Source of the DNA: Alloprevotella sp. Lung230
GTDB lineage: Bacteria > Bacteroidota > Bacteroidia > Bacteroidales > Bacteroidaceae
Assembly: GCF_014385435.1 (NCBI RefSeq)
Contig: NZ_JACSUD010000012.1
Span: 21,482 to 85,481, forward strand
Length of the DNA: 64,000 nt
Direction: 5' to 3'
A program made the translations under genes and the position numbers. Position 1 is the stretch's first letter, and the number at the start of each line of letters is the position of its first letter. The notes under the pieces are model-generated. The model saw nothing but the letters and a program-made list of their open reading frames with translations, had not been told where the DNA came from and ran no database searches. Positions 8,410 to 17,103 of this stretch are shown piece by piece.

Positions 8410-8483
8410 TGGTACAAAGACACACAAAACCTCTTTACCCACCCAATAAAGATGGAGGTATTTTACACTTCATCCTATTTAGT

Positions 8484-8515
8484 TTTGTCCATTTACTTGA
8501 AAACCGCTATTTTTG
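8484..8515 (+). promoter_or_regulatory. Promoter of the barrel protein-rfb operon
   Basis: TTTG (8484-8487), 20-nt spacer, TATTTTTG (8508-8515). Consensus Bacteroidetes promoter about 110 nt upstream of the start at 8626. Confidence 0.65.
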
Positions 8516-8625
8516 CAGTAAAATCCATAAAATAAGAGCCATCCTATGAGAGAAATAGGATTTAGAAAAGGAAAATAGCAGGTTAGAAACATCCATTCCC
8601 TTCATCATCAAATAAACTTCTACTT

Positions 8626-9135
8626 ATGAGAGCATTTTTATTGCTGATTGCCCTGCTTTTTGTGGGCACCGCTTCGGCACAAAAACAAAGTATCTATGCT
8701 GATTTCGGAGGTACGTCGGGCTTCGGCTTGAGTTACGATCGCCGCTTTGCCAAGAACAGCCCTTGGGGATTTCGTGCCGGTTTGGGCTACGGTTTTCTGA
8801 CAGTCGATGGTGCGGTGACCGACCGCGCGGTCCTCTTTCCCGTGAGTGCTTATCGCCTGCTGGGTAACGGCAAACACAACCTCGAATTGGGCGCCGGCCT
8901 GACTCTCGGTGTGGGTTGGGAGGACAACGATCGGGTATGTAATTACTATTACAAGTGCGATTTTCCTGCGGAGTCCTACTTCCTTGCTTTTCTCCACACC
9001 ACCGTCGGCTATCGTCTGCACACTCGCAGCGGCTTCACCCTGCGTGCCGGCATTAACCCACTGTTGGTGCTGAGTGAAAACAACTATACAACCCTCAACG
9101 CCATGCCCTACCTCAGTGTGGGCTATACGTTCTGA
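8626..9135 (+). CDS. Small outer membrane beta-barrel protein
   Basis: The 169-residue protein has a signal peptide ([19 protein letters not shown]). Alternating amphipathic strands follow, such as [25 protein letters not shown] and [13 protein letters not shown], and the chain ends in SVGYTF with a terminal Phe. This fits an eight-stranded outer-membrane barrel. Four Cys-free strands surround a small CNYYYKC loop near residue 105. No specific family was recognised. It is 31 nt upstream of rfbA and probably shares its promoter, so it may be linked to surface polysaccharide, but that is only positional. Confidence 0.6.
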   Translation: MRAFLLLIALLFVGTASAQKQSIYADFGGTSGFGLSYDRRFAKNSPWGFRAGLGYGFLTVDGAVTDRAVLFPVSAYRLLGNGKHNLELGAGLTLGVGWEDNDRVCNYYYKCDFPAESYFLAFLHTTVGYRLHTRSGFTLRAGINPLLVLSENNYTTLNAMPYLSVGYTF

Positions 9136-9166
9136 AAAATCGACAACATACTATCGAATACACGCT

Positions 9167-10072
9167 ATGAAAGGAATAGTCCTCGCCGGTGGTAGCGGCA
9201 CGCGCCTCTACCCCATCACCAAAGGAGTGAGCAAACAGATGCTCCCCATTTTCGACAAACCGATGATTTATTATCCCATCTCGGTGCTGATGTTAGCCGG
9301 CATTCGTGAGATACTCATCATCTCCACCCCCCACGACCTACCGGGCTTCCGGCGCTTACTGGGCGATGGGTCGGACTACGGGGTGCGCTTCGAATATGCA
9401 GAACAACCTTCGCCCGACGGATTAGCGCAGGCTTTCATCATCGGCAAGGAGTTTTTGGGCAACGACGCTGCCTGCTTGGTGCTGGGCGACAACATTTTCC
9501 ACGGCGCCGGATTTAGTGCGATGCTCAAAGAAGCGGTGCGCACGGCCGAAACCGAACAGAAAGCCACCGTGTTTGGCTACTGGGTGAGCGATCCCGAACG
9601 CTATGGCGTGGCGGAGTTTGACGCAGAAGGCAACTGCCTTTCCATCGAGGAGAAACCTGCGCAACCCAAATCGAACTATGCCGTAGTGGGACTTTACTTC
9701 TACCCCAACAAGGTGGTGGATGTGGCACACAACATCCAGCCATCAGCGCGCGGCGAACTCGAGATTACGACCGTCAACCAGCGCTTCCTGCAAGACGACG
9801 AACTGAAAGTGCAAACCCTCGGACGCGGATTTGCATGGCTCGACACCGGTACGCACGATTCGCTCTCGGAGGCATCGACCTACATCGAGGTGCTCGAAAA
9901 GCGACAAGGTCTGAAAGTGGCCTGTCTCGAAGGCATAGCCTACCGCCAAGGCTGGATTGACGATGAGAAAATGCGTCAATTGGCACAACCTATGATTAAA
10001 AACCAATACGGACAATACCTCTTGCAGATGGTCGACGACATGAAGCGCTTCGGCCGACTGCCTCAAGAATAG
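9167..10072 (+). CDS. rfbA: Glucose-1-phosphate thymidylyltransferase
   Basis: First enzyme of dTDP-L-rhamnose synthesis: dTTP plus glucose-1-phosphate gives dTDP-glucose. The 301 residues match the family length. The nucleotide-binding signature [15 protein letters not shown] sits at 5-19, followed by [17 protein letters not shown] and the sugar-binding [10 protein letters not shown]. The start is the ATG at 9167, where the conserved MKGIVLAGG begins; longer in-frame extension overlaps the preceding gene. The gene is followed 6 nt later by rfbC, in the order A-C-D-B. Confidence 0.96.
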   Translation: MKGIVLAGGSGTRLYPITKGVSKQMLPIFDKPMIYYPISVLMLAGIREILIISTPHDLPGFRRLLGDGSDYGVRFEYAEQPSPDGLAQAFIIGKEFLGNDAACLVLGDNIFHGAGFSAMLKEAVRTAETEQKATVFGYWVSDPERYGVAEFDAEGNCLSIEEKPAQPKSNYAVVGLYFYPNKVVDVAHNIQPSARGELEITTVNQRFLQDDELKVQTLGRGFAWLDTGTHDSLSEASTYIEVLEKRQGLKVACLEGIAYRQGWIDDEKMRQLAQPMIKNQYGQYLLQMVDDMKRFGRLPQE

Positions 10073-10078
10073 CAATAC

Positions 10079-10648
10079 ATGGAAGTCATCAAAACAGCTT
10101 TGGAGGGTGTGGTCATCCTCGAACCCCGCATTTTCAACGACCAACGCGGCTACTTTTTTGAATCGTTCTCGCAAAGAGAATTTGACGAGAAGATACGCCC
10201 CATCCGCTTCGTTCAGGACAACGAATCGCGCTCCACACGCGGTGTGCTGCGCGGCCTGCACTACCAGCGTATGCCCTACACACAAAGCAAACTGGTGCGC
10301 TGCACGCAAGGTGCGGTGCTCGATGTGGCGGTGGACATCCGCAAGGGCAGTCCCACCTTTGGCCAACACGTGGCCGTGGAACTCACCGCCCTCAACCACC
10401 GTCAGCTCTTCATTCCCCGCGGATTTGCCCACGGATTTGCCGTGCTGAGCAATGAGGCCGTGTTTGAATACAAATGCGACAATTTTTATGCGCCGGAAGC
10501 CGATGGCGGCATCTCCATCCTCGACGAAACGCTCGGCATCGATTGGCGCATGACTTTTGAAGAAGCCATTTTGAGCGAAAAAGACTTGCGACACCCCAAA
10601 CTGGCAGAAGCCCACCTTGACTTCGACATCAACGACAAACTCTATTAA
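10079..10648 (+). CDS. rfbC: dTDP-4-dehydrorhamnose 3,5-epimerase
   Basis: Cupin-fold epimerase of 189 residues, third step of the dTDP-rhamnose pathway. The family motifs are present: RGYFFESF at 23-30, VLRGLHYQ with the catalytic His61, and FIPRGFAHGF about residue 120. It sits between rfbA (6-nt gap) and rfbD (4-nt gap). Confidence 0.96.
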   Translation: MEVIKTALEGVVILEPRIFNDQRGYFFESFSQREFDEKIRPIRFVQDNESRSTRGVLRGLHYQRMPYTQSKLVRCTQGAVLDVAVDIRKGSPTFGQHVAVELTALNHRQLFIPRGFAHGFAVLSNEAVFEYKCDNFYAPEADGGISILDETLGIDWRMTFEEAILSEKDLRHPKLAEAHLDFDINDKLY

Positions 10649-10652
10649 AAAG

Positions 10653-11543
10653 ATGAATATACTCGTCACGGGAGCCAACGGGCAGTTGGGCAACGAAATC
10701 CGCCTGCTCGCTCCCTCCACCTCCGACCATTTTCTTTTCACCGATGTGTGCGAGCAGGAAGGCGTGGAAACCACCCCGCTCGACATCACCAACTTGGCCG
10801 AGGTGCAAGCCATGGTGGCGGAACACCACATTGACCTCATCATCAACTGCGCAGCTTACACCAACGTGGACAAGGCAGAGAGTGATGCGGAACTGTGCGA
10901 ACGCCTCAACCACCATGCCGTTGAAAATCTGGCCACGGCGATGAAAGCGGTGGACGGATGGCTCGTCCACGTTTCCACCGACTATGTGTTTGGCGGCGAC
11001 CCTTACAACACGCCCTGCCGCGAAGACCAAACCGGCACACCGACCGGTGTTTACGGCGCCAGCAAACTGCGAGGCGAGCAGGCCATTGCGCGCGTGGGCT
11101 GTCATCACCTCATCTTCCGCACGGCATGGCTCTACAGCCGCTTCGGCAAGAACTTCGTCAAAACGATGCTTCACCTCACCGCCACCAAACGCGAACTGAA
11201 AGTGGTGTTCGACCAATGCGGTACCCCTACCTTTGCCGGCGATTTGGCCAAAGCACTCATCGACATCATCGACCAACGCAAGTTGGAAGGCAATGAGGGC
11301 ATTTATCACTACTCCAACGAAGGCGTCACCTCGTGGTACGACTTCACCCAGATGATTGCTTGCTTGGCGGGCAACGTGTCGTGTCGCATTCTCCCCTGCT
11401 ATTCGTCAGAATATCCCAGTCCGGTGAAGCGCCCCGCTTACAGTGTGCTCGACAAAACGAAATTCAAAGAAACGTTCCAACTCGCCGTCCCCTACTGGAT
11501 CGACAGTCTGCAACTCTGCATCCGCGATCTCTGCACACAATAA
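10653..11543 (+). CDS. rfbD: dTDP-4-dehydrorhamnose reductase
   Basis: NADPH-dependent short-chain reductase making dTDP-L-rhamnose, 296 residues. It has a Rossmann glycine motif TGANGQLG at 6-13, the STDYVFGG segment and the catalytic YGASK (Tyr134, Lys138). The start at 10653 follows a purine-rich tail (aaaaag) after rfbC and puts the Rossmann motif at the N-terminus. An upstream in-frame start inside rfbC is unlikely. Confidence 0.95.
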   Translation: MNILVTGANGQLGNEIRLLAPSTSDHFLFTDVCEQEGVETTPLDITNLAEVQAMVAEHHIDLIINCAAYTNVDKAESDAELCERLNHHAVENLATAMKAVDGWLVHVSTDYVFGGDPYNTPCREDQTGTPTGVYGASKLRGEQAIARVGCHHLIFRTAWLYSRFGKNFVKTMLHLTATKRELKVVFDQCGTPTFAGDLAKALIDIIDQRKLEGNEGIYHYSNEGVTSWYDFTQMIACLAGNVSCRILPCYSSEYPSPVKRPAYSVLDKTKFKETFQLAVPYWIDSLQLCIRDLCTQ

Positions 11544-11590
11544 TCAGCGCCCGACGGCGTTCTTTCTTCAAACCCTATTTTTCTCAGTAT

Positions 11591-12682
11591 ATGAAATCTA
11601 TCGTCATCACCGGAGGAGCCGGCTTTATCGGCAACCATGTTGTTCGCCTCTTCGTCAATAAATATCCCGACTACCACATCATTTGCCTCGACGCGCTCAC
11701 CTACGCGGGCAACTTGGCCAATTTGAGCGATGTGGAAGACAAGCCCAATTATGAGTTTGTCAAAATGGACATCTGCGATTTTGAAGGCGTGCACCACTTG
11801 TTGAAAGACCGCCAAGTCGAGGGTATCATTCATTTGGCGGCCGAGAGCCACGTGGATCGCTCCATTCGCGACCCCTTTGCTTTTGCACAAACCAACGTGA
11901 TGGGTACGCTCTCTCTCCTCCAAGCAGCCAAACTCTACTGGGAAAGTCTACCTGAACGCTACGAAGGCAAACGTTTCTACCACATCTCTACCGATGAGGT
12001 GTACGGCGCTTTGGAACTCACCCGCCCCGATGGAGAAGCCCCTTATGGCGATGATTTCTTCCTCGAAACGACGAAGTACAATCCTCATTCTCCCTATTCG
12101 GCCTCCAAAGCCTCGAGCGACCACTTTGTGCGCGCTTTCCACGACACCTACGGCATGCCGACCATCGTGACGAACTGCTCCAACAACTACGGCCCTTATC
12201 AGTTTCCCGAAAAGCTCATTCCGCTCTTCATCAACAACATCCGCCATCGGAAGCCGCTCCCCGTCTACGGCAAGGGCGAAAACGTGCGCGACTGGCTTTA
12301 TGTGGAAGACCATGCCCGCGCCATCGACCTGATTTACCACAAGGGAAAGACGGCCGAAACTTACAATATCGGTGGTTTCAATGAGTGGAAAAACATTGAC
12401 ATCATCAAGGTGGTCATCGCCACGGTCGATCGCCTGTTGGGACGTCCAGAAGGTGCCGACCTCGATCTCATCACCTACGTCACCGACCGTGCCGGCCACG
12501 ACCTGCGATATGCCATCGACTCCACCAAACTCAAAACGGAATTGGGTTGGGAGCCTTCTCTGCAATTTGAAGAAGGTATCGAAAAAACCGTGCGCTGGTA
12601 TCTCGAACATGAGGAATGGATGGACAACATCACCAGCGGTGAGTATGAGAAGTACTACGACTCCATGTACAAGAATCGCTGA
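11591..12682 (+). CDS. rfbB: dTDP-glucose 4,6-dehydratase
   Basis: Second enzyme of the pathway, an NAD-dependent extended short-chain dehydrogenase of 363 residues. The glycine motif TGGAGFIG is at 7-14, HLAAESHVDRS at about 81-91, STDEVYG at 133-139 and the catalytic pair is Tyr169/Lys173 in YSASK. The start chosen is the ATG at 11591; the long open frame upstream is an overlap with rfbD. It is last in the operon, 47 nt after rfbD, and is followed by a terminator. With all four enzymes present the cell should make dTDP-rhamnose for envelope glycans. Confidence 0.96.
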   Translation: MKSIVITGGAGFIGNHVVRLFVNKYPDYHIICLDALTYAGNLANLSDVEDKPNYEFVKMDICDFEGVHHLLKDRQVEGIIHLAAESHVDRSIRDPFAFAQTNVMGTLSLLQAAKLYWESLPERYEGKRFYHISTDEVYGALELTRPDGEAPYGDDFFLETTKYNPHSPYSASKASSDHFVRAFHDTYGMPTIVTNCSNNYGPYQFPEKLIPLFINNIRHRKPLPVYGKGENVRDWLYVEDHARAIDLIYHKGKTAETYNIGGFNEWKNIDIIKVVIATVDRLLGRPEGADLDLITYVTDRAGHDLRYAIDSTKLKTELGWEPSLQFEEGIEKTVRWYLEHEEWMDNITSGEYEKYYDSMYKNR

Positions 12683-12708
12683 TATTACATTGCACTTATC
12701 ACAAAAAA

Positions 12709-12741
12709 AACTCCCTCTTCGGAAGCACCGAGGAGGGAGTT
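12709..12741. terminator. Terminator between rfbB and the TonB receptor
   Basis: A 14-bp stem (one G-U) pairs 12709-12722 with 12728-12741. A run of eight A lies on its left, giving a U tract for the leftward TonB receptor gene. The rightward U tract is weak. Confidence 0.75.
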
Positions 12742-12754
12742 GTTGTTATGAGCC

Positions 12755-14905
12755 TCAGAAGCGAAGCGTGCCGCCGACGAGGAAGAGGCGGCCGGGTTGC
12801 TCCACGTTGCCGATGTCGTAGAAACGATGACCAGTGAGGTTGTGTAGATCGACAAAGAGAGAGTAGCGCGTGGCCGTCCAATGGACTTTCACGTCAAGGC
12901 GACCATGTGTGCCATACGGCGCCGTAGTGCCCGTACGCTTGTGGGTGGTGCGGTCGAACACCTCGTAAGTTCCGTTGCGCTCTTGCAGGCGGAAACTCCA
13001 CGACGCACCGAGGCGCTGCCAGATGGTGTGGTCGAGCGTGAGGATGAGCTTGTGGCGGAGATATTCCAAGGCATAGGCCGACTTGAAGATAGGGCGCGTG
13101 TCGCTGCGGTGCTGTGCGCTCCAAGCGTAGTCGATGCTGAGCAGACGCAAGGGCTGGTGGGGGCCGAAGAGCGCCGTGCCGTCGAGGTCGGCTGTGAGAT
13201 GCGCGCCGTAGTTGTCGAGCCGCAGCCAGTTGACCGCTTTATATTTAGTATCGGTCGCCGCAGTCTTCACCCAGTCGATCATGTTCTTTCCGCGATGGAA
13301 GAACCCGTTGGCGCGCAGACGGAGGCCCGATGTCGGTGTCCACTGAAAGCCGAGGCGGAAGGCATCGACCTCCTCGGGGCGCAACTGGTTGCTGCCCTCG
13401 TGAGTGGGCGTGTTGTAGAAACGGTCGGTGAAGGTGGGCAGACGCAGGGCTTGGTTCCACGAGGCAAAGAGGCGAAGCCGATCCGCAGGGCGGAAGGCCA
13501 CATCGATGCCGGGATAGAGGTGGAAATCAGCATCGATGGGCGTGTTGCGTTGGGCGAGGAGGCCGAGCGAGAGCGTCCAGCGATTGAGCACGATGTTGTG
13601 TTCCAAAAAGTAACTCAAATTCGTGCGCCGCACCTGTTTGGTGTAGTAGGCCGCACCACCGTCGCGATCTTCCCACTTTCCACCGCGCTCAACAGGGTGC
13701 TTGCCTGGGATGACCACCCACTCGTCCTGTGTCAGGGCGTGGCCGAGGTTGGTGGAGTGGACGCCCTCCTCGCGGAGTTCCGCCCCCACCGCCGTGCGCC
13801 CCAGCGCCCATTGCGTCCAGGCATTGAGGCCGAGGGTGAATACATCGCTGCGGTGGAAGTTTTCGGCCGTATGGGTGTTGCGGATGAGTTGGAAATGGTC
13901 GGCACTGCGCGTCCATGACAACTGCGGAGCGAAGTGGATGCGCCCTTTGCTTTCGCCTTTGAGGGCAAATGTGTAGCGGTGGAGCGCCTCCCACTGATTG
14001 GGATAGGCGGCCGAGTAGAACGTGTTGGCGCCGAAGTCGTTGAGGGTCATTCCCGCTTGTGCATCAACGCGCACTGAGGCATCTTCGTATCCACCCTGCC
14101 AAAAGGCTTTTCCGCCGCGGAAGTCGCCGTTGTCCACAGCCCCATCGGAGCGCTGGAAAGAACCGCTCAATGAGGAACGGAAACGACGGCCGTCGGTCGT
14201 GGTATGCTGCCAAGCACCGCGCGCTTCAGTCTGTACCGTTCCCCACGAGCCCATGGCCGCGCGCAACAATATGCCGCGGTCGGCAGTGTGCGTCACGATG
14301 TTGATGGCACCCGAAAAGGCTTGCGTACCGAGCACACGTGATGCTGCGCCTTCGAGCACTTCGATGCGCTCAATGTCGCTGAGATTGAGGGGAAAGTCGG
14401 CCGCGTTGTGGCCCGTCTGTGGATTGTTGATGGGGACGCCGTTGACAAGAATTGTGATTTGGTCAAAGGTTCCGCCATTGATGCCGATGTCCGTTTGTAA
14501 ACCAAAACCTCCGCGCTCTCGGACATCGATGCCTGCGCTGAGTTTGAGCACGTCGTTGATACTGGTGACGCCCGCCGCCGCGAGTTGCGCGTGGCCGAGA
14601 GTCGTCACCTGTCGAGCAGCCAAGTCGGCCGCCATCGGGGCACGCGAAGCAGCGCTCACTGCCTCACGGAGCAACTGGTCGTCGTCGAGCGTGGCAATGC
14701 TGTCGTTGTGCGACGCGTGGTGCACATCGGCTGCGGTGCTCACTCCGTTTGCTGCCGCCAGACAGGGAGCAGCGGTGGAGAGCGTTGCCACCGTCAGGAC
14801 GCCGACCTTCACCTCACGACCCAATGCCGCAAAGAGCGCATAGCCCTTACGGTTGAAGTGGCGGAAGGTGAACTCAGTACCCTTAGATGAGTTTTTTTGA
14901 TACAT
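12755..14905 (-). CDS. TonB-dependent outer membrane receptor (BtuB-like)
   Basis: A 716-residue active-transport receptor. The N-terminus MYQKNSSKGTEFTFRHFNRK then GYALFAALGREVKVGVL is an unusually long signal region of about 50 residues. The plug domain spans about 110-230 (GVTSINDVLKLSAGIDVRE, NGGTFDQITILVNGVPIN, IERIEVLEGAASRVLG, FSGAINIVT), followed by a barrel ending in GGTLRF. The plug resembles BtuB-type small receptors rather than SusC; it has no carboxypeptidase-like extension and no SusD partner nearby, so cobalamin or a siderophore is plausible. The start is the ATG at 14905, 30 nt from a -7 box; a longer frame to 15034 is unsupported. Divergent from the CNNM gene. Confidence 0.88.
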   Translation of the reverse strand: MYQKNSSKGTEFTFRHFNRKGYALFAALGREVKVGVLTVATLSTAAPCLAAANGVSTAADVHHASHNDSIATLDDDQLLREAVSAASRAPMAADLAARQVTTLGHAQLAAAGVTSINDVLKLSAGIDVRERGGFGLQTDIGINGGTFDQITILVNGVPINNPQTGHNAADFPLNLSDIERIEVLEGAASRVLGTQAFSGAINIVTHTADRGILLRAAMGSWGTVQTEARGAWQHTTTDGRRFRSSLSGSFQRSDGAVDNGDFRGGKAFWQGGYEDASVRVDAQAGMTLNDFGANTFYSAAYPNQWEALHRYTFALKGESKGRIHFAPQLSWTRSADHFQLIRNTHTAENFHRSDVFTLGLNAWTQWALGRTAVGAELREEGVHSTNLGHALTQDEWVVIPGKHPVERGGKWEDRDGGAAYYTKQVRRTNLSYFLEHNIVLNRWTLSLGLLAQRNTPIDADFHLYPGIDVAFRPADRLRLFASWNQALRLPTFTDRFYNTPTHEGSNQLRPEEVDAFRLGFQWTPTSGLRLRANGFFHRGKNMIDWVKTAATDTKYKAVNWLRLDNYGAHLTADLDGTALFGPHQPLRLLSIDYAWSAQHRSDTRPIFKSAYALEYLRHKLILTLDHTIWQRLGASWSFRLQERNGTYEVFDRTTHKRTGTTAPYGTHGRLDVKVHWTATRYSLFVDLHNLTGHRFYDIGNVEQPGRLFLVGGTLRF

Positions 14906-14934
14906 AAATGTTTGAAAATAGGTTGAAAACGCTG

Positions 14935-14942
14935 CAAAGTTA
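14935..14942 (-). promoter_or_regulatory. -7 box of the TonB receptor gene
   Basis: Minus strand TAACTTTG 30 nt upstream of the start at 14905. Confidence 0.55.
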
Positions 14943-14985
14943 CAAAAAATGTAGCGAAAAGACATAACACTCGCCAAGAAATACG

Positions 14986-14993
14986 TATATTTG
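14986..14993 (+). promoter_or_regulatory. -7 box of the CNNM/CBS gene
   Basis: TATATTTG 45 nt upstream of the ATG at 15038. Divergent with the box at 14935, so 43 nt separate the two boxes. Confidence 0.55.
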
Positions 14994-15037
14994 CAGCAAT
15001 CACCAACCCGTGCACGCCGGTCGTGCCGCAACACTTA

Positions 15038-16084
15038 ATGGGCTTACTCCTTTTCTATCTCATCCTTTCCCTTTCGCTTTCTTCCCTTTGCTCCGTACTC
15101 GAAGCCGTCTTGCTGGCCTGCACCCCCTCCTTTGCCACCCTTAAAGAAGAGGAGGGCAGCAAAACCGCCACGCGCCTCAAACACTACAAAGCCGACATCG
15201 ACCGCCCTATCTCCGCCATCCTGTCGCTCAATACCATCGCCCACACCGTGGGTGCTGCCGGTGTGGGCGCGCAGGCGGCTGAAATCTGGGGCAGTGATGC
15301 CGTCGGGGTGGCTTCGGCCGTGATGACCCTGCTCATCCTTGTCATCTCTGAAATCATCCCCAAGGTGGTGGGCGCCACCTATTGGCGAGAACTGGCCATG
15401 GGCGCCACCCGCATCATTCGTGTGCTCATCGTCATCACCTATCCGCTGGTGCTTCTTTCCGAACTCATCACGCGCCTGTTTGCCTCCAACCAAAGCGCCC
15501 TCTCTGTGAGCCGTGAGGAGGTGCAGGCCATGGTCAATGTGGGCGTGGAAGAAGGCGTGTTCAAAGCCAAGGAAAACAAGGCCATCCAGAGTTTTTTGAA
15601 GCTCGGCGAGATGAAAGCCGAACAAATCATGACCCCCGCCACCGTGGTGGCCACGGCCAACGAGACAATGACGCTCCAAGAGTTTTACGAATACGGCGAC
15701 GAGCGCCTGCACGCCTACAGCCGCATTCCCATCTACGATGTCGAGGAGGAATACATCAAGGGCTACGTCCTCAAAGCCGAAGTGCTTGAAGCCCTCTCCG
15801 ACGACCAGTTTTCCATGACCCTCTCGCAGCTCATCCGCCCCATCCTCGCTTTCCGCGACGACGAACCGGTGTCCAACATCTGGGAGAAGATGCTCGCCAA
15901 GAAGGAGCATATCTCCGTCATCCTCGACGAATACGGGTCGATGCGCGGTATCGTCACCCTCGAAGACGTCATCGAAACGATGCTCGGCGTTGAAATAGTC
16001 GATGAAAATGACGAAGCCGTAGATATGCAGGACGTGGCGCGCGAGAAGTGGCAGCAACAACAGCAGCAACAGCCCACGCTCTAA
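15038..16084 (+). CDS. CNNM/CBS domain inner membrane protein (HlyC/CorC-like)
   Basis: The 348 residues begin with an N-terminal CNNM membrane domain of several hydrophobic segments (about 1-160, including LLLFYLILSLSLSSLCSVLEA, ISEIIPKVVGATYW and IIRVLIVITYPLVLL). A CBS pair follows (EQIMTP near 195 to VTLEDVIETMLGVEIVDE near 320). The C-terminal CorC_HlyC domain seen in longer relatives is missing. The protein instead stops after a glutamine-rich tail with seven consecutive Gln. Members act in Mg/Co homeostasis or transport. ATG at 15038 was preferred to a GTG at 15023 because it is nearer the usual MGLLLF start. Confidence 0.85.
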   Translation: MGLLLFYLILSLSLSSLCSVLEAVLLACTPSFATLKEEEGSKTATRLKHYKADIDRPISAILSLNTIAHTVGAAGVGAQAAEIWGSDAVGVASAVMTLLILVISEIIPKVVGATYWRELAMGATRIIRVLIVITYPLVLLSELITRLFASNQSALSVSREEVQAMVNVGVEEGVFKAKENKAIQSFLKLGEMKAEQIMTPATVVATANETMTLQEFYEYGDERLHAYSRIPIYDVEEEYIKGYVLKAEVLEALSDDQFSMTLSQLIRPILAFRDDEPVSNIWEKMLAKKEHISVILDEYGSMRGIVTLEDVIETMLGVEIVDENDEAVDMQDVAREKWQQQQQQQPTL

Positions 16085-16140
16085 TTTCGGTCGCTTCCAT
16101 CGACAATCGCCCTCCCACCCTCGATCCCTCTCATCCCACG

Positions 16141-16183
16141 CCTGCCCCTCCACCTTCCCTTGGTGGAGGGGCAGGTGTTTTTT
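16141..16183 (+). terminator. Terminator after the CNNM gene
   Basis: Perfect 14-bp GC-rich stem, cctgcccctccacc (16141-16154) with ggtggaggggcagg (16162-16175), loop ttccctt, then tgttttttt. Confidence 0.85.
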
Positions 16184-16224
16184 GCGTGGGCGTGCCGATG
16201 GTGTATGTCTACTTGTGTCTGCCG

Positions 16225-16540
16225 GCTTTTCGATGGGCGTCCCCGTTGGGGGCATTCCCTTCGGCATTGGACATTCCGTAGGTTCGTCGTCGCTGCGCTC
16301 CGTCTCGCTTACGGCTATTGGGAGAAGCCCCTCCTTCGGGGACAGCCCTCCTTTTTCTTATGATTTTCAGCGTAGATTGATTGGATCTGGATGGATATCG
16401 GACCTGGGCTTGCGATGTCGCTGAAAGCGACACCTTAGCATCGCCTCGGGTCCTCCCGAGGTGGACAGGACATAGAGGGAAGCCGGCCGAAGATCGGTCC
16501 GATATTCTCATAGAATATCAGCCGGTGTTCAAAACGGAGG
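16225..16540. repeat. Intergenic repeat block b1 (ggcgtcccc...ccgtaggttcgtcgt family)
   Basis: The stretch 16230-16345 matches 35710-35830 in the same orientation and the reverse complement of 25050-25165 and 44335-44450. Shared pieces are gggcgtcccc, ttcggcattgga, ccgtaggttcgtcg and the gatattc/gaatatc pair at 16501-16523. Short open frames in it (RRRTYG type) are repeat-derived and not genes. Everything from 16184 to 17103 is non-coding. Confidence 0.65.
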
Positions 16541-16568
16541 GAAAAGGCCACCGCGCTTTTCCTCCCCT

Positions 16569-16890
16569 CGCGCGCGTATCTCTACAATAGTGTGCGTATT
16601 TTGCCTTCACTCCTTCACCCAGGAAGGTAAGTTGCAGAGCATCAGTAGGTTATGGGTGAAGGCAAGAGGCCGGACGTCCTTCACCGCTTTCGCGAATTTA
16701 CCTTCTGTGGTAACTTCCTGTTTTTCAGAAGTTTGTATCCTTCGGTGAAGGCAGTGAAGGCAAAAAACAAGACTTTCAGTATAGACGCGCGCGTACGCGC
16801 GAGGGGAAAAGGGTCGGAGGGAGGAAGATTTATCTCAGAGGTAAATGCAACTCCCTCAGAGGTAGAAAAAACTACCTCTGAGGTAGATAG
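16569..16890. repeat. Dispersed inverted-arm element, copy 2
   Basis: Left arm 16569-16619 (cgcgcgcgtatctctac ... gccttcactccttcaccc), right arm 16743-16803 (cggtgaaggcagtgaagg ... acgcgcgcgtacgcgcgag). The nested palindrome is at 16851-16886, with ctccctcagaggtag, aaaaaa and ctacctctgaggtag, preceded by an extra atctcagaggtaa at 16832. Confidence 0.8.
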
Positions 16891-17043
16891 GCCTTCAAAA
16901 AAATAATCGTAGCTATTCTTTGATAAGTGCTCCCTGTACAATTAATAATCTGAAAAGCCAGCAGTAGATATATTCGAATGTGTAATGTCTTGTTTGCAAA
17001 ATGGGATGGTGGCGACGTTTTTACACTACTTTTAGAAGTTTTT

Positions 17044-17075
17044 TTTGCTCATCCTCTCCCTTTTTGATAATTTCG
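17044..17075 (+). promoter_or_regulatory. Promoter of the S74-domain gene
   Basis: TTTG (17044-17047), 20-nt spacer, TAATTTCG (17068-17075), one base off consensus; 28 nt upstream of the start. Confidence 0.5.
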
Positions 17076-17103
17076 CGTGCAAACGAAAACACCTTATTTG
17101 ACT

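Noticed and set aside
7914..8422. CRISPR array
   Set aside because: The 37-mer copies are 270 nt apart with unlike intervening DNA, there is no regular spacer and no cas gene in the window.
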